This document shows, piece by piece, positions 36,150 to 43,064 of a stretch of DNA of 43,072 nt. Position 1 is the stretch's first letter; each line of letters starts with the position of its first letter. The translations under genes were made by a program, and so were the position numbers. The DNA lies in NCBI RefSeq assembly GCF_000300855.1, contig NZ_ALJF01000025.1, forward strand, positions 1-43,072, read 5' to 3'. The DNA is from Agrobacterium albertimagni AOL15. GTDB lineage: Bacteria; Pseudomonadota; Alphaproteobacteria; Rhizobiales; Rhizobiaceae. The notes under the pieces are model-generated. The model had not been told where the DNA came from and made no database searches. It saw only the letters and a list, made by a program, of their open reading frames with translations.

Positions 36150-36731
36150 ATGCTGCGTCGTATGTATGATTGGACGATGTCGCTCGCCGGCACGCGCCAC
36201 GCCGATCGGGCCCTAGCTGGCGTGTCCTTCGTCGAAAGCTCTTTCTTTCCGATTCCGCCGGACGTTCTGCTCATTCCCATGGTCATCAGGCGCCGGGACC
36301 ACTGGTTCAGGCTGGCACTCCTCTGCACGCTCGCGTCCGTCCTCGGTGCATTCCTCGGTTATGCCATCGGCATGTTCCTGTTCGAGGCGATCGGACGCCC
36401 CATCCTCGCCTTCTACGGCAAGGAGGACGCCTTCGAACAGGTGGCGGGCTGGTACAACACCTGGGGTGGCTGGGGTGTGCTCTTTGCCGCGATCACACCT
36501 TTCCCCTACAAGGTCCTGACGATCTTCTCCGGGGCAACGGGGCTGAACTTCCTCGTCTTCACCATTGTCAGCATCATTGGCCGTGCGTTCCGTTTCTTCC
36601 TCGTCGCCTTCCTGCTGAAGCTCTATGGCGAACCCATTCGCCTCTTCATCGAGAAATATCTCGGTCTTCTTTTTACCCTTTTCATGCTGCTGCTGATCGG
36701 CGGCTTCTACCTCGTGAAATTCGCCTTGTGA
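36150..36731 (+). CDS. YqaA-type DedA/SNARE-associated membrane protein
   Basis: 193 residues with about four to five membrane spans. FVESSFFPIPPDVLLIPMV is the family signature (E..FFPIPP), followed by the glycine-rich GAFLGYAIGMFLFEAIGRPIL and TPFPYKVLTIFSGATGLN. DedA-related proteins are thought to be lipid scramblases/flippases and to support membrane potential. A GTG at 36123 is in frame; the ATG at 36150 has GGAAG five bases upstream. It lies 11 bases before dsbB. Confidence 0.88.
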   Translation: MLRRMYDWTMSLAGTRHADRALAGVSFVESSFFPIPPDVLLIPMVIRRRDHWFRLALLCTLASVLGAFLGYAIGMFLFEAIGRPILAFYGKEDAFEQVAGWYNTWGGWGVLFAAITPFPYKVLTIFSGATGLNFLVFTIVSIIGRAFRFFLVAFLLKLYGEPIRLFIEKYLGLLFTLFMLLLIGGFYLVKFAL

Positions 36732-36742
36732 GAGTGCTGCAG

Positions 36743-37258
36743 ATGAATTCGATCCTGACACCCCTGAAGTCCGACGGCGCGCTCGCCGCCTTGCTCACCT
36801 TCGGCATGGCGCTCGTTGTGGGCTCTGCCCTCGGCTTCGAGCATATCGGCGGCTATATCCCCTGCGCGCTCTGCCTGATGCAGCGCAATCCCTACTACAT
36901 CGGCATCGGTGTCGGCATCCTGGCCGTCCTTTCTGCCGTCTTCCGCCTGCCGCCTGTTGTCACCAAGGTCTTGCTGGTCGCAATTGCGCTTTTGATGCTT
37001 ACCGGCATGGGCCTCGGCATCTATCACTCGGGCGTCGAATGGGGATTCTGGGAAGGTCCATCAAGCTGCACCATCGGCGCCACGGGCGGGGATACCCCGG
37101 TCAATGTGCTGGAAGCCTTGAACACCACCAAGGCGCCGTCCTGCACGGATGCGACGCTTCGCGTTCTTGGCCTGTCCTTCGCCGGCTGGAATGTGCTCAC
37201 GAGTGCGGCCCTTGCAGCTCTCGCGCTCTGGGGCGTCTTCCGCAAGCCAGCCGTCTGA
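36743..37258 (+). CDS. dsbB: DsbB, quinone-linked disulfide formation protein
   Basis: 171 residues with four membrane spans. The first loop carries CALC (Cys41 and Cys44), the second pair is Cys109 and Cys134. The protein re-oxidises DsbA in the periplasm and passes the electrons to ubiquinone. A GTG at 36728 overlapping the upstream stop (GTGA) is in frame and could also start it, which would couple it to the YqaA-type gene. The size is normal for the alphaproteobacterial type. Confidence 0.93.
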   Translation: MNSILTPLKSDGALAALLTFGMALVVGSALGFEHIGGYIPCALCLMQRNPYYIGIGVGILAVLSAVFRLPPVVTKVLLVAIALLMLTGMGLGIYHSGVEWGFWEGPSSCTIGATGGDTPVNVLEALNTTKAPSCTDATLRVLGLSFAGWNVLTSAALAALALWGVFRKPAV

Positions 37259-37267
37259 GGTCGTTTC

Positions 37268-37287
37268 GGCGGCGCGATCGCGCCGCC
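37268..37287. repeat. 20-bp perfect palindrome between dsbB and HNH gene
   Basis: A fully symmetric 20-bp GC-rich sequence centred on GCGATCGC, ten bases after the dsbB stop and 22 before the end of the convergent HNH gene. As RNA it would make a hairpin in either direction, but there is no T-run, so a simple terminator role is not supported. Confidence 0.6.
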
Positions 37288-37309
37288 CCAACTCGATTGG
37301 ATCCACGCC

Positions 37310-37867
37310 CTACGGCTGCAATTCCGTATCCCAGTAGAGATAGTCCATCCAGCTTTCGTGCAGGTAGTTCGGCGGGAAAAGCCGGCCGTTGTTGTGCAGG
37401 TCCTGCACCGTCGGCCGGTAGGGAGCCTGGTGCGGATGCATGCCGGCCTGCTTGGGGAGCTTCGATCCCTTGCGCAGATTACACGGCGAGCAGGCCGCGA
37501 CGACATTCTCCCAGGTCGTCTCGCCGCCATGGGCGCGCGGGATGACATGGTCGAAGGTCAGGTCTTCGGGCGAACCGCAATACTGGCATTCGAACTTGTC
37601 GCGCAGGAAGACGTTGAAGCGGGTGAAGGCCGGGTTCCGGGTCGGTTGAACATAGGTCTTGAGGCTGACCACGCTTGGCAGTCGCATCGAGAAACTCGGC
37701 GAGCAGACGGAGTGTTCATACTCGGCGATGATGTTCACACGGTCGAGGAAGACCGCCTTGATCGCGTCCTGCCAGGACCAGAGCGACAAGGGATAATAAC
37801 TCAGTGGCCGGTAGTCGGCATTCAGGACGAGCGCCGGCAGGGCCTGGGGAGAAACTGCAATCGTCAA
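37310..37867 (-). CDS. HNH endonuclease family protein
   Basis: 185 residues. The zinc-supported HNH domain (about 95-145) contains CQYCGS, the HNH first His in DLTFDHVIPRAHGG, NVVAACSPCNLRKG and the second Cys pair. The N-terminal LNADYRPLSYYPLSLWSWQDAIKAVFLDRV is the signature of a conserved bacterial subgroup often found outside phages; its substrate is unknown. No ATG is near; TTG at 37867 is the start, with AGGAG six bases upstream. Confidence 0.88.
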   Translation of the reverse strand: MTIAVSPQALPALVLNADYRPLSYYPLSLWSWQDAIKAVFLDRVNIIAEYEHSVCSPSFSMRLPSVVSLKTYVQPTRNPAFTRFNVFLRDKFECQYCGSPEDLTFDHVIPRAHGGETTWENVVAACSPCNLRKGSKLPKQAGMHPHQAPYRPTVQDLHNNGRLFPPNYLHESWMDYLYWDTELQP

Positions 37868-37974
37868 GGGGTACTCCTGATCGATTCGGCATCTGCCCTT
37901 CTATATTAGGTCCGTTGTTACAGCATTGTGAAGCCTGAATCTTTGAGACGCATTGCGACCTCTCGGCGCGCCCT

Positions 37975-38619
37975 TCAACGGGGCAAAGCGGTGCGGCCGG
38001 TGATCAGGGCATAATGCGCCCAAAACAGCCGTGCAGCGACCGATCGGACGGGTGCCCAGGCTTCTGCCAACTCCGCCACGAGCTCGGGAGCTGGCCGTTC
38101 TCCGGCAAAGAAAACATCGCCAACGGAGATCCTGAGTGCCACGTCGCCGACCGGGAAGATGTCCGGATGGCCGCCGCAGAACATCAGATAGACCTCGGCC
38201 GTCCAGGGGCCGATGCCCTTGAGACCGGTCAGCGCTGCCATTGCGGTCTCGGCCGGCATTTCCGCCAGTTCATCGAGCCGGAAGGGTCCACCGAGATCGG
38301 CCTTGGCGGCCTCTTCGAGTGCCTGGGCCTTGCCACGCGACAGGCCGAAGGTGCCGATCAGTTCGGGACCGAGCGCCAGATAATCCTCCGCCAGCGGCCT
38401 GTTTCCCAAGACCGCCGTCATCCGCCGCCAGATCGCATCGGCGCTGGCCCTCGACACCATCTGCGAGACGATGATCGAGGCAAGCCCCGCAAAGCCCGGT
38501 GGCGACAGGCGAAGCGGCAGCGGCCCGCAGGCGTCTGCGATCGGACAGAGCCGGGGATCGCATGTCAGCAAAAGGGAAAGCCCCGCAGCGAGATCGGCCT
38601 CGCATCGGATCGTCGTCAA
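37975..38619 (-). CDS. DNA-3-methyladenine glycosylase II (AlkA-like)
   Basis: 214 residues of the HhH-GPD superfamily. The helix-hairpin-helix LTGLKGIGPWTAEVYLM (about 130) and the catalytic Asp in FPVGDVALR (about 158) are visible. The enzyme excises alkylated purines in base-excision repair. It is shorter than E. coli AlkA and lacks its N-terminal domain, as usual for this class. The start appears to be TTG at 38619 with AGGGG upstream; no ATG is nearby. Confidence 0.9.
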   Translation of the reverse strand: MTTIRCEADLAAGLSLLLTCDPRLCPIADACGPLPLRLSPPGFAGLASIIVSQMVSRASADAIWRRMTAVLGNRPLAEDYLALGPELIGTFGLSRGKAQALEEAAKADLGGPFRLDELAEMPAETAMAALTGLKGIGPWTAEVYLMFCGGHPDIFPVGDVALRISVGDVFFAGERPAPELVAELAEAWAPVRSVAARLFWAHYALITGRTALPR

Positions 38620-38663
38620 ACCCGTCCCCTTTTCCTCATTCCACTCTCATGCGAAGGAAAAGC

Positions 38664-39560
38664 ATGACCGAACGCGATCGTCAAACCACCGGACACAATG
38701 CCCCCGTCTTTCGTTTCGCACCGAGCCCCAACGGCCGGCTGCATCTCGGCCACGCACTGTCTGCTCTGTTGAACGCCGATATGGCCGAAAAAACGGGTGG
38801 GCGCCTTCTGCTGCGAATCGAGGATATCGATCTGACGCGCTGCACGCCCGAGCTTGAACAGGCGGTCATCGACGATCTCATCTGGCTCGGAATTCCCTTC
38901 GATCGACCCGTCCGCCGCCAGTCGGAACACTTTCCGCTTTACCGCGAAGCCCTCGACCGCCTGAAGGCCATGGGGCTGGTCTATCCCGCATTTCTCACGC
39001 GTGGCGAGGTGAAAGCCCGTGTCTCGGCCTTCGAGCGCGAAGGCGGCCTCTGGCCCCGGGACCCGGACGGCGCACCGCTCTATCCGACCGAGGAGCGCAT
39101 GCTGTCCGAGACCGAGCGGGCCGAAAGGCTGGCCACAGTCGAACGCTACGCCTGGCGGCTCGACATCGACAAGGCACAACGTCTGCTTGGGGGACCTGTG
39201 ACCTGGCAGGAAACCGGCGACGGGCCGACAGGGGAGATCGAAGCGGATCCGGCCGCCTGGGGGGATGTCGTGCTCTGGCGATCCGATGCGCCGGCAAGTT
39301 ACCACCTCGCCGTCACTGTGGATGACGCAGCCCAGGGCGTCACCCACGTGGTGCGCGGCCTCGACCTCTTCCATGCGACCTCAATCCATCGCCTGCTGCA
39401 GACCCTGCTCGGCCTGCCCGCGCCCCTCTACCATCATCACCGGTTGATCCTTGGGCCCGATGGCCGCAAGCTCTCCAAGAGCCTCGGCGACACGGCCTTG
39501 TCGGCGCTCAGAACGGAGGGCAAGACGCCGTCAGATATTCGCGCCATGGTCGGGATTTGA
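38664..39560 (+). CDS. gluQ: glutamyl-Q tRNA(Asp) synthetase
   Basis: 298 residues, a truncated glutamyl-tRNA synthetase without anticodon domain that attaches glutamate to queuosine in tRNA-Asp. FAPSPNGRLHLGHA (about 16-29) is the HIGH motif and KLSKS (about 272) the KMSKS motif. The zinc-ligand cysteines of the E. coli enzyme are missing: the segment reads YPAFLTRGEVKA. AAGGA lies six bases before the ATG. The 3' end overlaps the convergent YihY gene by 30 bases. Confidence 0.93.
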   Translation: MTERDRQTTGHNAPVFRFAPSPNGRLHLGHALSALLNADMAEKTGGRLLLRIEDIDLTRCTPELEQAVIDDLIWLGIPFDRPVRRQSEHFPLYREALDRLKAMGLVYPAFLTRGEVKARVSAFEREGGLWPRDPDGAPLYPTEERMLSETERAERLATVERYAWRLDIDKAQRLLGGPVTWQETGDGPTGEIEADPAAWGDVVLWRSDAPASYHLAVTVDDAAQGVTHVVRGLDLFHATSIHRLLQTLLGLPAPLYHHHRLILGPDGRKLSKSLGDTALSALRTEGKTPSDIRAMVGI

Positions 39561-40424
39561 GATCCCGCCTTCCGGCAGGGTCTTGACCGGCACCACCCGG
39601 AATTTCATCAGCGCCGCGTTGAATTCTGCGCCGATGATGAAGATCGCGCCGACCATGTAGAGAAAGACCAGCACGATCATGATCGAGGCGAGACCGGCAT
39701 AGGTCGCGGCGTAATTCGCGAAAGCGGCAAGGTAATAGGCAAACAGAAGCGCGCCGACGAGCCAGAGCGCCAGCGTGAGAAGCACGCCAGGCAAGACGTC
39801 GATCAGCCGCCGCCGCCCGGCCGGCAGGCCGAGATGGAAGACCACCAGCGCCAGGACCAGGAAAAGAACCGTTCCGTAGACCCGCCAGTTGGCAACGGTC
39901 GCGAGAAAATCCTTGAGGAAGGGGAAGAGGTTTTCCGCATAGGCGAGCGCCACGGGGACGGCAACAAGCAGCGCGCTGATGGCCGCCAGCACGACGACGG
40001 CGGCGAGCACGAAACCAAGGCTCACCAGACGGGTCACGTACCACGGCCGCGTCTCGGGTACGCGATAGGCACGGTTGAGCGAGACGCGCAGTGCCTCCAC
40101 CCCGTTCGAGGCGAAATAGGCGGCTGCCAGCACCGAAATCGTCAGCAGCCCGCCGCGCGGTATGGTCAGCACCTGCACCACTTGGTCGGACAACGGTTTG
40201 GCGATGGTCTCCGGCCAGGTGTCGAAGATCAGATGCACCGCCGTCTCGGCGAACTGGTCGGCGCCGAGGAAACTCGCAAGCGCCGTGCCGAAGATCAGGA
40301 ATGGAAAAAGCGCAAGAATTGCCGACAGCGCGACATGGCTCGCCATCGCCCAGCCATCGTCCTCGGTGAAATGCCAGAACGCGTCAAAGCCGACCTTGTA
40401 GAGCATACGCAGGAAAGTCGGCAT
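39531..40424 (-). CDS. YihY/virulence factor BrkB family membrane protein
   Basis: 297 residues with six predicted membrane spans. DGWAMASHVALSAILALFPFLIF near the start and the glycine-poor ASIMIVLVFLYMVGAIFIIGAEFNAAL late are signatures of the family, once misread as ribonuclease BN. The function is unknown; it is an inner-membrane protein. GAGGAG lies five bases before the ATG. It overlaps the end of gluQ by 30 bases on the other strand. Confidence 0.9.
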   Translation of the reverse strand: MPTFLRMLYKVGFDAFWHFTEDDGWAMASHVALSAILALFPFLIFGTALASFLGADQFAETAVHLIFDTWPETIAKPLSDQVVQVLTIPRGGLLTISVLAAAYFASNGVEALRVSLNRAYRVPETRPWYVTRLVSLGFVLAAVVVLAAISALLVAVPVALAYAENLFPFLKDFLATVANWRVYGTVLFLVLALVVFHLGLPAGRRRLIDVLPGVLLTLALWLVGALLFAYYLAAFANYAATYAGLASIMIVLVFLYMVGAIFIIGAEFNAALMKFRVVPVKTLPEGGISNPDHGANI

Positions 40425-40517
40425 CCAGTCTCCTCAAGAACGCGGGGCACGATTGCAGGCTCGGGCCGAATATGGGAAACCCATCGCCGTTTGCAAAGCA
40501 ATAACGAGGTTATCCCC

Positions 40518-41342
40518 GTGAAGAGCATCATCGTCACCGGTTGTTCCTCCGGCATCGGCGCCTATTGTGCCGAGGCCCTGAAGCGCGACGGCTGGCGGGT
40601 CTTTGCGACGGTGCGCAAGCCGGAAGACTTGGGCCCGCTCGAGGCGAAGGGCATTGAGGCCCTGCTCATGGATTACACCGATCAAGCCAGCATCGAAGCC
40701 CTTGTCGCCACGGTCTTCGAGCGCACCGGCGGCCGGCTCGATGCCCTCTTCAACAATGGCGCCTATGGCCAGGCGGGCGCCGTGGAAGATCTGCCGACGG
40801 AAGCGCTGAGGGACCAGTTCGAAACGAATCTTTTCGGTTGGCACGATCTGACCCGCCGTGTCATCCCGGCAATGCGGGCGCAAGGAGAGGGCCGCATCGT
40901 GCAATGCTCTTCCATCCTCGGCATCGTGCCCTATCGCTGGCGCGGCGCCTATACGGCCTCGAAGTTTGCGCTGGAAGGTTTGTCGCTGACGCTTCGCATG
41001 GAGCTCCAAGGCTCCGGCGTGCAGGTGAGCCTGATCGAGCCCGGCCCGATTGAAAGCCGCTTCACCGCCAATGCGCTCCATCACATCCGCCGCGTAATCG
41101 ACCTTGAAAACTCCGTGCATGCCGAGGACTACCGCCGGCAGTTGGCGCGACTCGATGGCACAGGCCCCGTCAACCGGCACAAACTGGGGCCGGAAGCCGT
41201 ATACAAAGTCCTCATCCACGCCTTGACCGCCCGGCGTGCCCGCCCACATTATCTCGTAACCAAGCCGGCGAAACAGGGGGCCCTGATCAAGCGCTGGCTG
41301 CCGGCCGACCTCTTCTATCGACTGATGCGCTCGCTGGACTGA
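40518..41342 (+). CDS. SDR family oxidoreductase
   Basis: A 274-residue NAD(P)-dependent short-chain dehydrogenase. The nucleotide motif TGCSSGIG (about 8-15), the NNG motif in FNNGAYG, the catalytic Ser (CSSI) and YTASK are all present, so it should be active. The late EPGPIESRF is typical of the classical group. The substrate is unknown. The start is GTG at 40518 with GAGG eight bases upstream; the longer in-frame reading back into the YihY region is ignored. Confidence 0.9.
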   Translation: MKSIIVTGCSSGIGAYCAEALKRDGWRVFATVRKPEDLGPLEAKGIEALLMDYTDQASIEALVATVFERTGGRLDALFNNGAYGQAGAVEDLPTEALRDQFETNLFGWHDLTRRVIPAMRAQGEGRIVQCSSILGIVPYRWRGAYTASKFALEGLSLTLRMELQGSGVQVSLIEPGPIESRFTANALHHIRRVIDLENSVHAEDYRRQLARLDGTGPVNRHKLGPEAVYKVLIHALTARRARPHYLVTKPAKQGALIKRWLPADLFYRLMRSLD

Positions 41343-41372
41343 CCGGCGACGAACAAAGGCACATCCCACGTT

Positions 41373-41570
41373 ATGTCCACATTCACCTATGTCCTCGCCA
41401 TCATCGTCATGGGGCTTGTTGCCCTTGTCCTCTTGCGAGGCCTCTTCAACATGCTGAAGGGCGGCGACGGCAATACCTCGAACAAGCTGATGCAGGCCCG
41501 TATCGTGCTGCAGGCGATCGCGATCGCGCTGATCATGCTGACACTCTGGCTGACGGGCGGGGGACGCTGA
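41373..41570 (+). CDS. HIG1-like twin-transmembrane small protein
   Basis: 65 residues with two membrane helices (about 5-27 and 44-61) joined by a short loop with GGDGN. The piece QARIVLQ fits the conserved end of the HIG1 motif (R, three residues, Q). Mitochondrial HIG1 proteins (Rcf1/HIGD) attach to cytochrome oxidase; a respiratory role here is inference. It sits 30 bases after the SDR gene and four before the cobalamin gene, so one transcript is likely. Confidence 0.82.
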   Translation: MSTFTYVLAIIVMGLVALVLLRGLFNMLKGGDGNTSNKLMQARIVLQAIAIALIMLTLWLTGGGR

Positions 41571-41574
41571 ACCC

Positions 41575-42153
41575 ATGGTCAAGCTCAACAAGATCTACAC
41601 CCGCACCGGCGATGACGGCACCACGGCACTGGTCACCGGCCCGCGCCGCCTGAAGCACGACCTGCGCGTCGATGCCTATGGCACGATCGACGAGACCAAT
41701 TCGGCAATCGGGATCGCACGGCTGCACACGGCAGATATGCCTGAGCTCGATGCCATGCTGATGCGCATCCAGAACGACCTCTTCGACCTCGGCGCCGATC
41801 TGGCAGCCCCCGAAACCGGGGAAGTGCTCTCCTACGAACCGCTGCGCGTCATCGAAGCGCAGGTCGACCGGATCGAGAAGGAGATCGACCAGCTGAATGC
41901 CGATCTCGACCCGCTCAAATCCTTCATCCTCCCCGGCGGCACCCCCGCCGCCGCCTATCTGCATCTCGCCCGCACCACCTCGCGCCGGGCCGAACGCATC
42001 ATGGTCGAGCTCTCCCGCTTCGACGGCGAGGACGTCGGCGAACCCGCGCTGAAATATGTGAACCGGCTGTCGGACTTTCTGTTCGTGGCGGCACGGCATG
42101 CCAATGACGGCGGCAAGGCGGATATTTTGTGGGTGCCGGGGAAGAATAGGTAG
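41575..42153 (+). CDS. cob(I)alamin adenosyltransferase, PduO/MMAB type
   Basis: 192 residues. The enzyme transfers adenosine from ATP to cob(I)alamin to make adenosylcobalamin. Family markers: KIYTRTGDDGTTAL at the ATP loop (about 6-19), RVDAYGTIDETNSAIG (about 35-50), PGGTPAAAYLHLARTTSRRAER (about 122-144) and the terminal LSDFLFVAARHAN. The start follows the HIG1-like gene by four bases. Confidence 0.95.
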   Translation: MVKLNKIYTRTGDDGTTALVTGPRRLKHDLRVDAYGTIDETNSAIGIARLHTADMPELDAMLMRIQNDLFDLGADLAAPETGEVLSYEPLRVIEAQVDRIEKEIDQLNADLDPLKSFILPGGTPAAAYLHLARTTSRRAERIMVELSRFDGEDVGEPALKYVNRLSDFLFVAARHANDGGKADILWVPGKNR

Positions 42154-42160
42154 GCAGTGA

Positions 42161-42248
42161 ATCCCCCTCTCCCCCTTGTGGGAGAGGTTACAAAATCGAG
42201 GGTTTAGCCCGATCAGGGCTAAACCTCAGATTTTGTTGGTGAGGGGAT
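42161..42248. repeat. RIME-like double-hairpin element, copy A
   Basis: The ends ATCCCC and GGGGAT pair; inside are two hairpins: CCTCTCCC/GGGAGAGG (42166-42187) and a long one (42190-42236) with stem ACAAAATC/GATTTTGT, a small inner mismatch and GGTTTAGCCC/GGGCTAAACC. This two-palindrome layout resembles the rhizobial intergenic mosaic elements (RIME). It starts eight bases after the cobalamin gene stop, so on the transcript it could act as an mRNA 3' end structure. Confidence 0.75.
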
Positions 42249-42316
42249 CGGTGCTGCGGGCATTGTCCCCAAATCACTCTTCATGGCGGGGGCCGTTCTC
42301 TCTTGCTAACTGCACT

Positions 42317-42403
42317 GATCCCCTCACCAGGAAAATCTGAAGTTTAGGCGGCTTGCGCTCGCCTAAGCCTTCGATTTTCCGTCCTCCCCCACACGGGGGG
42401 AGG
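42317..42403. repeat. RIME-like double-hairpin element, copy B (inverted)
   Basis: This is the same element as copy A in opposite orientation: it begins with GATCCCCTCACC, the exact complement of the end of copy A. The main hairpin (42330-42380) has GGAAAATC/GATTTTCC and AGTTTAGGCG/CGCCTAAGCC stems; the second hairpin (42383-42403) pairs CCTCCCCC with GGGGGAGG. Stem bases differ from copy A but still pair. Confidence 0.72.
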
Positions 42404-42427
42404 TGGGCTCCGCATTTTCGGCACGAT

Positions 42428-42530
42428 CCCTCATGCTGAGGTGCCCGCGTGAAGCGCGGGCCTCGAAGCATCCTGCGCTGGTGGCCTGGCCCTTCGAGGC
42501 CCGACTGGGTCGGGCACCTCAGGGTGAGGG
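42428..42530. repeat. large cruciform-forming inverted repeat
   Basis: A left arm (42428-42468) and right arm (42492-42530) are near-perfect inverted repeats sharing CCCTCA, CTGAGGTGCCCG and CGGGCCTCGAAG blocks, separated by 23 bases. Each arm has its own small hairpin (CCCGCG/CGCGGG in one, CCCGAC/GTCGGG in the other). Palindromes of this kind are scattered in rhizobial intergenic DNA as I remember them; it is not related in sequence to copies A and B. Confidence 0.7.
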
Positions 42531-42540
42531 GAAATCTAGT

Positions 42541-42681
42541 GCTGTCAAAAACCCCAAGCTTCGCCTCCGGTCGGGATTGCTCCCTCCGGGTTGCTTGAAA
42601 CTTGTCTCGGACGAGGCGCCAGAAGCAACCTGTCTAAGTAGTTTTATGTGGCTCCTTCCGGCGCCTCGTTCGGCGTTTTTT
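42541..42681 (+). ncRNA. possible small RNA ending in a terminator-like hairpin
   Basis: ACGAGGCGCC (42611-42620) pairs perfectly with GGCGCCTCGT (42660-42669), extendable by four mostly paired bases, around a 39-base less GC-rich loop; after the 3' arm come CGGCG and six T's (42676-42681). That is the form of an RNA 3' end on the plus strand. I see no good promoter in front, and the start is a guess, so this could instead be one more repeat unit. Confidence 0.25.
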
Positions 42682-43057
42682 CCCGCTGCATGCGTCTCTC
42701 TGGCAAGGCGGCGACGGTCCTCGTAATCCTCGGGTTTGACCCGAGGACCGAGGATGACCGGGCGCGGGTCCGGCTTGGCAGTCACCTCCTTGCGGAATGT
42801 CTGCCAAAGCCTGGCCGGTGGCCCGGGAGGTTCCCGCCGGATGGTGCACCATTCCGACCGGGACCCTCGCCCGGGGGATGAAGCCCTGGTCATTCGCGAC
42901 CGACCATCATCCCCGCCGTTTTATCCGCCCCGCCGTCTGGTGATGTTCGCGACGGCGTGGGCGCCTTGTCTGTGTGCCTCTGAGGCACGTCCTTCCGATC
43001 GGGGTATCCGGTGAAGAGGCATCCGACCCCTTAACCTTCGTTACCAGCCCCTCGTCC
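42682..43057. other. GC-rich intergenic tail with small palindromes
   Basis: No supported gene. A clean hairpin TCCTCGGG/CCCGAGGA with 5-base loop is at 42727-42747, with a flanking near-inverted GGTCCTCG/CGAGGATGACC. Further small symmetric pieces include GGTGCACC near 42843 and GTGCCTC/GAGGCAC near 42975. Short ORFs here have no domain and poor starts. Confidence 0.45.
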
Positions 43058-43064
43058 GGAGGGA
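43058..43064 (+). promoter_or_regulatory. strong ribosome-binding site at the window edge
   Basis: GGAGGGA eight bases before the last base. A start codon immediately outside the window would have ideal spacing. From memory, the electron-transfer flavoprotein genes etfB-etfA follow the cobalamin adenosyltransferase gene in relatives; this cannot be checked here. Confidence 0.4.

Noticed and set aside
36170..37258. 362-codon frame suggesting a long N-terminal extension of DsbB
   Set aside because: The extension is a shadow frame of the YqaA-type gene; DsbB of normal length starts at 36743.
42161..42530. CRISPR array
   Set aside because: The repeats are inverted, divergent and few, without regular spacers or cas genes.
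42403..43014. Several ORFs of 60-125 codons in the repeat island
   Set aside because: They run through palindromes, repeat in both directions and have no recognisable domain or good ribosome-binding site.
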